Made by a program: the position numbers and the translations under genes | Assembly (NCBI GenBank): GCA_950097015.1 | Contig: CATNEN010000038.1 | Location: 3,245,501 to 3,309,500 of the forward strand | Direction of reading: 5' to 3' | Source of the DNA: Macrostomum hystrix | Lineage: Eukaryota; Platyhelminthes; Macrostomidae | DNA: 64,000 nt | In this document: positions 1-11,811 of the stretch, piece by piece | Numbering within the stretch: position 1 is the first letter of the stretch | How the letters are laid out: every line of letters starts with the position of its first letter | Notes under the pieces: generated by a model | Told to the model about the DNA's origin: nothing | Database searches by the model: none | Seen by the model: the letters and a program-made list of their open reading frames with translations, nothing else

Positions 1-1721
1 TTTTCATTTTTAGTATATTAGAAGACTAGCTGCCTTCGCTACCCTCTGGGTAGCCTCCCTGTGAGTTCTTATCAGTACGCGCGTGCGTTATCAAAACTGG
101 CTCTGATGCAATCATTAAAATTGGCACTGGAGGCCTCACTGTGCACAAGCTGAAAACAAGAATGCATTAGAAAAGCCTATTTAAAACAGTTTTTCGAATA
201 TTTAATCCCCTTGGCAATGGAATTAAGCTTAATAAAAATACGTGTACCGATTCCGGCCCAATTGCGATCTTTTGGCGAAGGAATTGCGAAAATCGGTTGA
301 GCGGTTCGGGAGCTAGTCGATTGCAAACATACAAGCAAGCAAGATTTTCATTTTTAGTATATTACTAGCTGCCTTCGCTACCCTCTGGGTAGCCTCCCTG
401 TGAGTTCTTATCAGTACGCGCGTGCGTTATCAAAACTGGCTCTGATGCAATCATTAAATTTGGCACTGGAGGCCTCACAGTGCACAAGCTGAAAACAAGA
501 ATGCATTAGAAAAGCCTATTTAAAACAGTTTTTCGAATATTTAATCCCCTTAGCAATGAAATTAAGCTTAATAAAAATACGTGTACCGATTCGGGACCAA
601 TTGTGATCTTTTGGCGAAGGAATTGCGAAAATCGGTTGAGCCGTTCGGGAGCTAGTCGATTGCAAACAAGCAAGCAAGATTTTCATTTTTAGTATATTAG
701 ATTAGACTAGCTGCCTTCGCTACCCTCTGGGTAGCCTCCCTTGAGTTCTTATCAGTGCCTTATCAAAATTGGCTCTGATGCAATCATTAAAATTGGCACT
801 GGAGCCTCACTGTGCACAAGCTGAAAACAAGAATGCATTAGAAAAGCCTATTTAAAACAGTTTTTCGAATATTTAATCCCCTTGGCAATGAAATTAAGCT
901 TAATAAAATTACGTGTACCGATTCCGGCCCAATTGTGATCTTTTGGCGAAGGAATTGTGAAAATCGGTTGAGCCGTTCGAGAGCTAGTCGATTGCAAACA
1001 TACAAACATACAAACAAGATTTTCATTTTTAGTATATTAGACTAGCTGCCTTCGCTACCCTCTGGGTAGCCTCCCTGTGAGTTCTTATCAGTACGCGCGT
1101 GCGTTATCAAAACTGGCTCTGATGCAATCATTAAAATTGGCACTGGAGGCCTCACTGTGCACAAGCTGAAAACAAGAATGCATTAGAAAAGCCTATTTAA
1201 AACTGTTTTTCGAATATTTAATCCCCTTGCCAATGGAATTAAGCTTAATAAAATTACGTGTACCGATTCGGGCCCATTTGTGATCTTTTGGCGAAGGAAT
1301 TTCGAAAATCGGTTGAGCCGTTCGGGAGCTAGTCGATTGCAAACAAGCAAGCAAGCAAGCAAGCAAGCAAGATTTTCATTTTTAGTATATTAGACTAGCT
1401 GCCTTCGCTACCCTCTGGGTAGCCTCACTGGAGTTCTTATCAGTTCGTTATCAAAACTGGCTCTGATGCAATCATAAAAATTGGCACTGGAGCCTCACTG
1501 TGCACAAGCTGAAAACAAGAATGCATTAGAAAAGCCTATTTAAAACTGTTTTTCGAATATTTAATCCCCTTGGCAATGGAATTAAGCTTAAAAAAAATAC
1601 GTGTACTGATTCGGGCCCATTTGTGATCTTTTGGCGAAGGAATTGTGAAAATCGGTTGAGCCGTTCGGGAGCTAGTCGATTGCAAACAAACATACAAGAT
1701 TTTCATTTTTAGTATATAAGA
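1..1721 (-). mobile_element. Tandem array of ~340-bp non-autonomous Helitrons (array 1)
   Basis: Five complete head-to-tail units lie at 26-364, 365-706, 707-1041, 1042-1394 and 1395-1721; bases 1-25 are the 5' tip of a sixth. Read on the minus strand, a unit starts TCTAATATACTAAAAATG, carries a variable CTTG microsatellite, and ends with a hairpin (stem GCTACCC/GGGTAGC, loop AGA) followed by GAAGGCAGCTAG and then T. A TC start, 3' hairpin, CTAG end and A/T insertion site are the hallmarks of canonical Helitrons. The units have no coding capacity. About 290 bp of the 5' part matches the 5' end of the large Helitron at 1722-11808, while the 3' hairpin differs. Tail-to-head junctions fit rolling-circle amplification. 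Confidence 0.85.
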
Positions 1722-1725
1722 CTAG

Positions 1726-1752
1726 CAATTTGTGCCCCCCTTTGGGGAGCTT
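1726..1752 (-). other. 3'-terminal hairpin of the large Helitron
   Basis: On the minus strand a stem of CCCC/GGGG with loop AAA is followed by ACAAATTG and then CTAG. This is the expected spacing of a Helitron transposition terminator. The plus-strand Helitron at 28826-34613 ends in nearly the same structure (loop GAA), so both belong to one family by their 3' ends. Confidence 0.75.
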
Positions 1753-1989
1753 AAACCTAAAGGCAACTTTGAAATTATGAAACAATTTTGGTTAGTCAAT
1801 AAAAAAATGTATAGCAGCTAACGAAGTTCAGTATTTAAACAAACAAAAATGTAAACTTTTATTGACGACCTAATAAAATGAAATAAAATAAAATCTCTTT
1901 TATTGATGCTCCTTTGTCCTTTACCATACAAATCTAGACAGTCCCTTGTCCAAATATATACTGATTTAGGTGCTGATTCAGATGCATCT

Positions 1990-2610
1990 GCAGAAATCGC
2001 CACCAGCAAGACCAGAAACCCTGCACAGTTTGATCAACTGGATCTATTCCCAGGTGTCAGTCTTTCTACTTGCTGGCTTCAAGTCCGCATGGGAGATTGA
2101 ATTTGAGAAGTCAATAATAGTAAAATAAGAAATGTAGCAATCAATCCACTTTAGGCCAGTTAATAACTGCAAACTCATTCTCACATATTTCAGTGACAAT
2201 AAAATTAGTAGTGAGGTGGGGGTTGGGCAGATGCTTCTGCAGAGTTTGCCACCAGCAAGACCAGAAACCCTGCACAGTTTGATCAAATTGATCTATTCCC
2301 AGGTGTCAGTCTTTCTACTTGCTGGCTTCAAGTCCGCATGGGAGATTGAATTTGAGAAGTCAATAATAGTAAAATAAGAAATGTAGCAATCAATCCACTT
2401 TAGGCCAGTTAATAACTGCAAACTCATTCTCACATATTTCAGTGACAATAAAATTAGTAGTGAGGTGGGGGTTGGGCAGATGCTTCTGCAGAGTTTGCCA
2501 CCAGCAAGACCAGAAACCCTGCACAGTTTGATCAAATGGATCTATTCTCAGGTGTCAGTCTTTCTGCTTGCTGGCTTCAACTCCGCATCGTGGGAGACAT
2601 GCATGGGGGC
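1990..2610. repeat. 249-bp tandem repeat, ~2.5 copies, in the Helitron 3' region
   Basis: The same block, beginning around CCACCAGCAAGACCAGAAAC, recurs at about 1998, 2248 and 2497, a spacing of 249-250 bp. The first two copies are almost identical and the third is partial and diverges after about 2575. Short open frames run through each copy on both strands, but I recognise no domain. It lies inside the large Helitron downstream of its gene, so it may be a captured and duplicated fragment. Confidence 0.8.
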
Positions 2611-2859
2611 TAAGCAATGCACTCAGCACACTCAGCAGCTGGGAACAGCTGTTTACTCTCGAATTAAGCATCACAAGGAGCCTACAGGTCTGCTAAGGCT
2701 ACTTCAGACCATGGTTGCATAGTCTCTCCAGTTTAAGCAGAAGAAAGTATGGATCATGAAAGTAGCGAACATGTACTTTTCAACTGCTTCTCAGGGCCCA
2801 CACTATGCAGCCAACCTGCTCTCACTACAGTGGCACGAAACCTTACAATGCTAATCTAT

Positions 2860-3140
2860 ATTTGTCTACATTTTATTTTCAAGCTTTTGCTTGCAATTTT
2901 CGCACATGAAGTGCTCAATTATTTCTAGCTAATCTATATTTGTCTACATTTTATTTTCAAGCTTTTGCTTGCAATTTTCGCACATGAAGTGCTCAATTAT
3001 TTCTAGCTAATCTATATTTGTCTAATTTTTTTCAAGCTTTTGCCTGCAATTTTCGCACATGAAGTGCTCAATTATTTCTAGCTAATCTATATTTGTCTAA
3101 TTTTTTTCAAGCTTTTACTTGCAATTTTCGCACATGAATG
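2860..3140. repeat. ~75-80-bp AT-rich tandem repeat, ~3.5 copies
   Basis: Copies begin with GCTAATCTATATTTGTC near 2849, 2928, 3007 and 3081 and share the core CAATTTTCGCACATGAAGTG. The later copies lack ten or so bases of the ATTTTATTTT tract. The block sits in the 3' non-coding part of the large Helitron. I see no gene in 1726-3406. Confidence 0.75.
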
Positions 3141-3406
3141 AGTAATTCTTTTCTATAATAGCTAGAATTATGTTTGTATCTGTTTGTTAATTAGCGAGCT
3201 TGAGTAGCATCGCATTTTTTCAAAATTTTATATGCTTCAGCTTTTGGCTGGTAATAATCTGACTAAATGGCTTTAACTATGGTGGTGCACTTGTTTTTAA
3301 GGTTTTTAGTGCCACTGTAACAGGATTTGAACTGATATGCCTTCCATGGGCCCATGGTGTTAAACACCATTTACATATCAGGTGGCTCAACTTGTGATAC
3401 CGAGGT

Positions 3407-6400
3407 TCAGTCACTCAGCACCTCAGGGTACACGACATTTCTCGTCCGCTCACCGGAGATCCGGACGCGCACGCTGTCGACATTCTTGGCCCGGGACAGC
3501 GCCGTGTACAGCTGGCCGTGGGCGAAGCAGCCGACAGCTAGGTCGATGCCCACGGTGTCGAGCGACTGGCCCTGCGACTTGTGGATCGTCAGGCAGAAGC
3601 TCGGCTTGACTGGGAACTGCAGCCGCTTGAAGCAGACTGGCAGGTCAGCATTGTTGGGCTCCAGTGGAATCCGCGGCAGCAGGATCTCATCTCCAGTGAA
3701 CTGGCCGGCAGCGACTTTGCAGCGCAGCACATTCTCGCCCAGCTCCAGGATGATCAGCCGGGTGCCGTTGCACAGCCGTGGCGGATTCAGATTCCGCAGC
3801 AGAACCAGCGGCATGCCCACCTTGAGCTTCAGCAGGTGAGCAGGGAAGTTCGGAGCATCCAGCTGATTCAGCAGCTCCGGAGGAAAGTGCGTGGCCGCTT
3901 CCTCGTCAGCCACGCTGTCCACTGAGCGATACTCGCGCAGTTGGCCTGGGAACATGGCCAGGCACTCGTTGTTGATCGCGTCAACCGCATCGTTGTAGGG
4001 CGCCAGAATGGCTCGGCTGGCAAAGTAGCCGTCGCGCTCCGCTGACGCCTCGAACGAAGGGTACACGAACTGGATCAGCTCGGACAGCGGTGCCTCCGTC
4101 GGAATGATGATCTTGGCAGGAAGGCAGACCGTGTCGTCTGACTGATCGGCTACCCCAGAGCCGATCTGTGTGGGGTTGGCAGGTAAATGCACGAGAACTG
4201 CAGCCTGTGAGGTTATCTAAAAACAGCAAGAACAAAGCTTACCTGCATGAGCAGCTGCATATAGCGATGGTACAGCTCAGCATCAGCACAGCTCTGCAGC
4301 CGGATGTTCTTGGATAGGCGGTGCCTCCGGAACAAAGACCACAGCGGGGACTTGCTAACACACGCCAGGATGTTGTTAGCGCGCGTGCCATTTTTCACCA
4401 CCGGCAGCAGCTGGCGAAAGTCTCCAGCGCAGACCACGACGATTCCGCCGAACGGGCAGTCCTGCTTCCGCAGGTCTCGCAGACTGCGGTCGACAGCCTC
4501 CAGGTCCTTCCGGTTTGTCATGGAGATCTCGTCCCAGACGATCAGCCGTACAGTGCGAAAGACTGCGGCCAGCTTAGACTGCGCTCGGACAGAACACACG
4601 TCCTTGTCAGAGCGAACCAGCCGCACTGGGATCTTGAATCTGGCGAAAAATGTAGATTGAGACTGAATGAGCAGGAGAACATTAAGTGTGAATTTGATTT
4701 CCATTAAAAAACGCACGTTGAATGCGCCGTCTGCCCGCCTGGCAGCAGGGTGGCTGCGATTCCCGACGACGCAACAGCCAGGGCGACTTCCCCTCGACTC
4801 CGCACAAACGCCAGCAAAACCTCCAGCAGGAAGGTCTTGCCAGTGCCTGCCGGAGCGTCAATGAAATGCAGGCCGCCCGAGCCAGCGACAAGATCCACAG
4901 TCACAGCCTCGTAGATGGCCATCTGCTCGGCCGTGAGCATTGGCAGCCGCATCTCGGTGATCTCCGCCTGTTCGACCGTGTCAAACTGCAGCGGCCCGAC
5001 TTGCGGCATTGCAGAGGCAGCAGGCAGTCCGTACTCTTGCAGACTGCGGCCGCCCATTGACGTCAGCATGCTCTGCAGCTCCCGCAGAGCCAGGTCGCTG
5101 ACTTCCTCGGCGCTTAAGTCCGGTTGGTGGAAGCGCAGGTCTTCGCAGAGATCCTCTGCAAACCTGCTCCACAGATCAGCGCCGTCGTCTGGCTCGCCCC
5201 AGATGAGAACGACAGCCAGCAGGTGCCTCAGAGCTCGCGGCATTCGGCTCTGGACAGCCTCAGTCATGCAGCGATGCCAGTGATCATCACGCTGCAGCAG
5301 GCCGAGAGCCATGCAGGCGGCCTTGGCGCTGGCACAATGCACGCCGGCCACGGTCTGCAGCGACTCGAAGCTGGTCGGTCCTCGCACGTGCAGCAGCAAC
5401 AGCCGCAGGTAGAACAGGTCACCAGCTCTAGGACTGACCGTGTACATCCGCGCAATGTTGGTGTTGCGCTTCACGCCGGGATGTCCTTCGACATCGACGC
5501 CCTGCTTGGCTCGACGCCACTCTCTCGCACTCGGGTGCCACACGAAGAAGGTGGGCACCTCTGTGTAGAGTAGCAGGCGGGCGAACTCGTCAGTGCGGCA
5601 CAGCTTGAAGAAGGCCGTCAGTGTCGAGTCTCGTGGCGCCTTTGCTCTGGCGCCCGCGGTCTGCTCGTTGAAGTACACGAGCTGCTCTTCCGACTTGTGC
5701 ACACAGAGTCGGATGACCGCTGGGAACCTGTTGTGCACCTGGGCAAAGGTGAGGATATTTTTTGAGCATCAGAGCTGCTGAAAAAAACGTAATGCAGTAC
5801 TAAAAGCACAGGCAATGAAAGCAGAGCAGAGCAATTACCTCAAAGGCCAAGATGGTGTTAACAGCTTCCATCGGACCAATGTAGCGTGCAGACAGGTACT
5901 CGGAGATTTCATCACGGGGCTTCTCCGGCTGCTCAGATTGAGCACTCGGCTGAGCTTCAGCAGCTCCTGCGGCGGCGGCGACTTTGAAAACCGCCATGTC
6001 GCCATTCTTCATCAAGTACTTGATCACGTACTTGACAGACTTGACAGTGGCACAAACCTCTACGTTCAAATGGCACGCGAACTGTAGCAGCAGGTCAGGG
6101 TTGTATGGCACCACCCACCTGGTGATTGGAGGGAAGCAGCGGCTTGCAGAGCACAGAAATGCTATGGCCACGCAGCTACTGACTCACCTGTTGTCCATTT
6201 GGATGCTGCGACCCTTGAACAGTTTGTCCACCGTGAAGCCTCCCATCTCAGGGGAGCGCCTCCTGTAGAACGGATAGCCGCTGTCGCTCGTCAGCGTCAC
6301 CGGCTGGAAGTCCTTCGGGAAGCTCTTGCTGCACTTGCCGTTCTCCATGCAAGGGCAGGCCGGGTTCAGCTCGCCACACGGCCCGTGGATCATGTGGGTC

Positions 6401-9400
6401 TTGACCAGCTCGTGCAGCACTGGCTGCCGCTGTGGGTCTGGGATCTCCGCAGACACGATGGCATCGTAGCGATCCGGGGTGACTCGACTCCCGTTCGCCA
6501 GCCAGAGCAGGAAGTGCACATGGGGAAGGCCTGAGGCGAGTTGATAAAAGCATGCGGACTCGTTATTCCAGGCTGTTAATATTGCCAATGTCTGCATGAA
6601 AATCTGATTTTACTCACCGCGCTTCTGGTACTCCAAGGAGCACACATGCGCAGCCTCCTTGCCAAAACGCTTCCTGAGCACTTCAAGCAGAGCCTTTTTC
6701 TTCAGTTCAAAGACTCGAGTCACAATGTCCGGGCGGTCCTCTGCCCGCTGACCGGGCAGCAGCTGCACGCTGATTTCCGGCCACTTCGGGTTGCATGTGG
6801 CTGTGACAAACAGGTCCGGCTTGCCGAACTTGTGCACGTAGGCCATTGCATCTTGCAGCCGCTCCATCAGGTACCTGGGTCCACCTACAAAGCTGGAAGA
6901 CAGGTACACATGGGCAGGCTTACCAATCTCATTGGGGTCTCTCTCGGTGCTCCTGCCATCAGCAGCGAACAGAGCGTCTCGCAGGCCGCTGTAGGTCTCG
7001 CTGCGCAGGTCGTTCTGATGAGTGCGCAGGTACAGCAGCCTCTCGGACTCGATCTTGGCAGCCATGTCAACCAGGTACTGCTGGAAGAGGCGCCTGCCGT
7101 GGTGCAGCACGTTGAACTGGCCAGCTCGCACCATGATTTCGCTGGCGTAGTACTTCATGGGCGTCAGCTTCCGCCCATTCGCCATCTGCAGCTCTGGGTG
7201 CCAGCCGTCCTCGCCATTCGGGAACAGCAGCACGTACTCCAGAGGGTCGTAGGACCGGTGGGTCTCGGATATGCGCTGGACTTCGCCTCCGCGCAGTCGA
7301 ATCACAACGTCACGGCTTGTCGGTGCGTCCTCGGAACCACCGACAACCAGGATGCCAACCTCATTGGCAGTAGGGAGATTGTAACGCCTGGGAATGAACA
7401 GGAATGGAATTGGTACAGCAGGTACTTCACAGAATCAACTGCACAGACTGAACAGTATAAGTGCAGGCGAAATAGGATCCCAACCAGCAGCTCCATAACA
7501 CAGCTCACTCACCGAATGTGCTCCCCAGCTGGTCGTCGGTCCGGGTGAATCACAATTCGCGCATCTCCCAGCTCAGGGTCGCCACTGATCCGCTGAGCAG
7601 CAGCTCGCAGGCTCTGCACATAGCCGTTGCACTCGTGCAGCACAGTTTGCAGCAGCTCCAGCAGCTCCGGCTTCACCTTCTGGCTGAGGCTCAGGCGGCT
7701 CTCCAGCTCGCGGTCCGTGAAGTACACCTGCCAGCCATGCGGCACGGCTGAGGTGTCGGCAAGCAGCGGCCCCATGTTGTGATGCAGCTGGCCGCTGATG
7801 ATGAAGCTGGGACTCCAGCCAGGCACCAGTCTGAGCCTCGCACCCAGAGATGTCAGGTGCAGCACAGAGTTGTAGCTCCTGATGTTAGCCAGGAACTCTG
7901 CACTGAGGCGGTGCTGCCCCGTGTACAGATCTGCCAGGACCTGCGGCATGGAACGGGTGGGCAGCTTCACCTTGCCCTTGGCGCAGCAGAAATTGCTCGT
8001 CTCCTTGGCCCACAGCAGGGCGCCGCAGTCATTGCAGGCGCGGTTCATTGGGCCGCATTGGTGAGCCGGGGCTTCTGGCATCACCGGCTCGGCATGCCTG
8101 TGAGCAGGGTTTGAGTAGGGGTTGAGCAGAGTTTATTAAGAGGGTACATTGATTTGATTGACATTGCTTTCCATGCTAGTGATTTATTTGTGTCAGCAGA
8201 TTAAACTGATTTAAACGAATAAATGCAAAATAACAAAAGCAAGTTACTCACATCTGCTCAGCCTGTGCTCCAGTGTCAGCACATGAGCTGGGGCTGTCAG
8301 CTGGCATCGCTCTCGGGCCCTTGGCTTTCTTGGCCCTCTTGGCAGGAGTTTTGCTTGCTGCCAAGCTTGGAAACTCTGCATCTGAAAGGGCTTGCAAAGG
8401 CTCTCGAAGTCTCAGTGACTCGTAATGCTCATGGCGCAAGAGCACGCGCACAATCGCATTAGGAGGATAGAGATTAGCCCTGAAATACTGCATCACATTA
8501 CCATTGGCCTGGTAAATGACCAGGTCCACATTAAAGCAGCGGCTCAACAAAGAGGCAACTTCGTCTGAAACATAAGTGCCTGTTTGAAAAGAGGAACTCA
8601 CAATGTCATCAGCACTCTCAGGTGCGATGAGGCCATCTGCAACCAACTGTGGCATGAGTTCTGCAACACGGCAAGACAAATCCTGCCGCAAGGAGGCTGC
8701 GTCAGTTTCTAGCGGGGTTCCACGCAGCTGATCACACACAGCATAAAAGAAGCAATTGCCATCACCAATAATAGGGATTACCTGCAACTGCTCAAATGGT
8801 ACAATAGCTTCCATACATTGCTGCTGGGTGTCCGACCTAAGTTGGCAATGCAGTGAAAATAAAGCACAGCTGCATTTACAGAATTTTTAAACCAATTGTT
8901 GGACTGCAGGTTAAGTTACTCAAATCTACAGCAAAAAAATCAACACTTATGAGGCGATTTAGAAAAAAACTAAATAAAACCATAATTATGTTATGTAACG
9001 TTATTTTATAGAGCCTCATAAAACTCACTTGGAAACCAAAGCTCCACGGCGACGAATCTGCTCGGCTTCCAGTCGGGCAGCCCGCTCTGCCTCAGTCTCA
9101 GCATCTCTGCGCTGAGCATCCCGCTGCTGCTGTTCCTCCAGTCGGGCAGCTCGCTCTGCCTCAGTCTCAGCATCTCTGCGCTGAGCATCCCGCTGCTGCT
9201 GTTCCTCCAGTCGGGCAGCTCGCTCTGCCTCAGTCTCAGCATCTCTGCGCTGAGCATCCCGCTGCCGCTGTTCCTCCAGTCGGGCAGCTCGCTCTGCCTC
9301 AGTCTCAGCATCTCTGCGCTGAGCATCCCGCTGCCGCTGTTCCTCCAGTCGGGCAGCTCGCTCTGCCTCAGTCTCAGCATCTCTGCGCTGAGCATCCCGC

Positions 9401-9714
9401 TGCCGCTGTTCCTCCAGTCGGGCAGCTCGCTCTGCCTCAGTCTCAGCATCTCTGCGCTGAGCATCCCGCTGCCGCTGTTCCTCCAGTCGGGCAGCTCGCT
9501 CTGCCTCAGTCTCGACATCTCTGCGCTCAGCGATCCGCTGCCGCTGTTCCTCCAGTCGGGCAGCTCGCTCTGCCTCAGTTTGAGAGGCTCGCTTCTCAGC
9601 CATTCGCTGACGTCGTTCTTCCAAACGGACCTCGCGATCGGCCTCGGATTCAGCTTGTCGCCGTCGCTTGGCATCGCGACTTTTCTTCAAACTGCTTGCG
9701 CCGCGTCGAACCAT
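3407..9714 (-). CDS. Helitron transposase: coiled coil + OTU protease + Rep (HUH/Y2) + SF1B helicase
   Basis: Nine exons with consistent phases: 9714-9029, 8836-8252, 8097-7513, 7387-6618, 6530-6188, 6118-5839, 5738-4717, 4639-4243, 4204-3407, giving 1,821 residues and no internal stop. Order of parts: a charged coiled coil of 23-residue repeats (about 1-225); an OTU cysteine protease (about 230-400; DGNCFF with catalytic Asp/Cys, late His in RHEHY); a Cys-rich zinc-finger region (CNDCG, near 430-460); the Helitron N-terminal domain (RRYNLPTANEV, FVTATCNPKWPEI); HUH motif GLPHVHF (His879/His881); the two-tyrosine motif KYVIKYLMK (Tyr1020/Tyr1024); then a Pif1-like helicase with Walker A APAGTGKTF, Walker B VWDEIS, GDFRQLLPV, HKSQGQSLD and YTALSRAKN. 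By family knowledge it nicks and unwinds DNA for rolling-circle transposition. All catalytic residues I can check are present, so it could be active. The start at 9714 is preferred because the Met-Val-Arg-Arg start lies just downstream of a TATA-like box; a longer frame upstream is low-complexity. Confidence 0.9.
9050..9560 (-). repeat. 69-bp coding tandem repeat in the Helitron N-terminus
   Basis: About seven near-identical 69-bp units each encode 23 residues rich in Glu, Arg, Gln and Ala (core ERAARLEEQRQRDAQRR). The heptad-like charge pattern predicts a long helix or coiled coil. Units are more alike in DNA than protein selection would need, so recent homogenisation is likely. Because the unit is a multiple of three the alternative frame 9006-9674 is also open; that frame is a shadow. 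Confidence 0.85.
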
Positions 9715-9834
9715 GATTGAGAACTGAAAAGTAAAATGAAATGATAAGTTGAGAGATAATGAAAGGCTTGAAAGAGAGATAGGTTGTGAAATTTGGATTT
9801 GAATTTCGATGTCTGAAGAATCAGATAAGGAGCC

Positions 9835-9842
9835 TTTATAAA
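9835..9842 (-). promoter_or_regulatory. TATA-like box of the Helitron gene
   Basis: The palindromic TTTATAAA lies about 120 bases upstream of the chosen Met codon at 9714, with no splice acceptor needed in between. It fits a core promoter with a 5' UTR of about 90 bases. Position and sequence are the only evidence. Confidence 0.45.
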
Positions 9843-10289
9843 CCACACTAATTTGCAAGCTATATATCATCACAGTGGGCTGAATCGGATATTATCTTAA
9901 GACCTAGGGTAAAAATCGATAAAACGGACCTCTGACCGCTTGAAATCTTAAAAACCGATGGAATGGGGTGAGGGCTCTCCAGCCCGTGCGTGCACATTTG
10001 GGGGCAAGAGGGGGAATAATGTACATTGCCTGCGCCAGCCTAGAATAGCCGGTAAGGACTTGGATTGGGTAGGCCAGTGCGCCCAAATTTCAATATGATA
10101 GCGTCTAAGTTATCTCAAAGGCCTTTCACGTCTCTAAACTCTCAACTCTAAATTGATGTGAAAAAATGCGTCCACTGACCGATTACCACACGATGATAGT
10201 CTTGAGTCTTGATGAAACTTGTATGTCACTGTTGTGCCTTGAAATCTGACAGTGCTGTGCTTTCGAATCAGTCATTATTGTCTTAAATA
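9843..10289. other. Unique non-coding 5' region of the Helitron
   Basis: No convincing reading frame and no recognised repeat. It separates the transposase promoter from the 23-bp minisatellite and presumably holds upstream regulatory sequence of the element. Confidence 0.4.
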
Positions 10290-11215
10290 AATATCATTGT
10301 ATATTTACAAATTCGGAGCCTATGTATCTATCAATTCTAATTTCTGAGCCTAGATTTCAATCGATTCTGTGCCTAGATACCCATCGATTCTCAGCCTAGA
10401 TTTCAATCGCTTCTGGGCTTAGATATCTTTCAATTCTGAGCCTAGACATCTATACGTGTATTCTGAGCCTTGATTTCAATTGATTCTGAGCTTAGATATG
10501 TATCGATTCTGAGCCTAGATTTCTATCGATTCTGAGCCTCGATAACTATCAATGCTAAGCCTAGATTTCTATCGATTCTGAGCCTCGATAACTATCAATG
10601 CTGAGCCTAGATATCTATAAAAATGTTGAGCCTAGATATCTATAAAAAATGTTGAGCCTAGATATCTTTCAATACTGAGCCTAGATAACTATCAATGCTG
10701 AGCCTAGATATCTATAAAATGTTGAGCCTAGATATCTATAAAAATGTTGAGCCTAGATATCTATAAAAATGTTGAGCCTAGATAACTATCAATGCTGAGG
10801 CTAGATAACTATCAATGCTGAGCCTAGAAATCTATCAATGCTGAGCCTAGATAATCATAAAAAATGTTGAGCCTAGATAACTATCAATGCTGAGCCTAGA
10901 TATCTATCAATGATGAGCCTAGATATCTATCAATGCTGAGCCTAGATATCTATCAATGCTGAGCCTAGATATCTATCAATGCTGAGCCTTTAGATATCTA
11001 TCAATGCTGAGCCTAGATATCTTTCAATGCTGAGCCTAGATATCCATAAAAATGTTGAGCCTAGATATCTATCTTCTATCTATGCTGAGCCTAGATAACT
11101 ATCAATGCTGAGCCTAGATATCTATCAATGCTGAGCCTAGATATCTATCAATGCTCAGCCTAGATATCTATCAATGCTCAGCCTAGATATCTATCGATTC
11201 TGAGCCTGGATTTGT
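10290..11215. repeat. 23-bp minisatellite inside the large Helitron
   Basis: Roughly forty units of consensus GAGCCTAGATATCTATCAATGCT, with variants carrying AATGTT or TATAAAA. The 23-bp period is not a multiple of three, and stops occur in all frames, so it is not coding. The same satellite, much longer, fills the derivative element at 12808-16627. Confidence 0.9.
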
Positions 11216-11808
11216 ATTTATGCTATTTGGCTGTGTCATTGTTGTGCCTGGGATTCGGTTCGGTTCGCTTCGCTCTGCTAGAAAAAGGCCGATCACTTGG
11301 ATCAATTCAGTTCTCAGCTGTAGCCTTTTGGTGTATGATGTGAATATGCTATTTGATTGAAAAAAACTCAATAAATAAATAAATAAAATAATAAAATATC
11401 ACACTGCCAGCAGTTAACAGAAGCCAGCTCAGCCTGTGCACATTGGGCAGTAATTATCTCGCCAGTGGGGTTGACACAGCTATGCACATTTGGGTGAGAA
11501 ATTTCTTATCAGTACGCTCGCCTAACAAAACTGGCCCTGATGCAATCATTAAAAATTGGCACTGGAGCCTCACTGTGCACAAGCTGAAAACAAGAATGCA
11601 TTAGAAAAGCCTATTTAAAACAGTTTTTCGAATATTTAATCCCCTTGGCAATGGAATTAAGCTTAATAAAATTACGTGTACCGATTCCGGCCCATTTGTG
11701 ATCTTTTGGCGAAGGAATTTTGAAAATCGGTTGAGCCGTTCGGGAGCTAGTCGATTGCAAACATACAAGCAAGCAAGCAAGCAAGATTTTCATTTTTAGT
11801 ATATAAGA
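11216..11808 (-). other. 5' terminal region of the large Helitron
   Basis: About 590 bp nearly collinear with 16025-16622, which is the 5' end of the deletion derivative. The outer ~290 bp (from about 11510) also matches the short tandem units. This block is the shared 5' end that defines the family. Confidence 0.75.
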
Positions 11809-11811
11809 AGA

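Larger units (their letters stand above)
1722..11808 (-). mobile_element. Large, apparently autonomous Helitron
   Basis: On the minus strand the element starts near 11808 (TC followed by TTATATACTAAAAATG) and ends at the CTAG of 1722-1725. A GC-rich hairpin (CCCC, loop AAA, GGGG; about 1734-1750) sits eight bases inside that end, and a T follows it. Between the ends lie a 23-bp minisatellite, a TATA-like box, a nine-exon Rep/helicase gene, and a 3' region with two tandem-repeat blocks. The 5' ~300 bp is shared with the short tandem units on both sides. The boundaries are inferred from the terminal motifs and from the junctions with the flanking arrays; no empty site is available to confirm them. 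Confidence 0.75.

Noticed and set aside
8248-8836. OTU protease as a separate host gene
   Set aside because: Its exon joins in phase to the coiled-coil exon before it and the zinc-finger exon after it, so it belongs to the Helitron protein.
9006-9674. 222-codon frame overlapping the Helitron N-terminus
   Set aside because: It is the shadow frame of a 69-bp coding repeat, with no splice continuity to the Rep exons.
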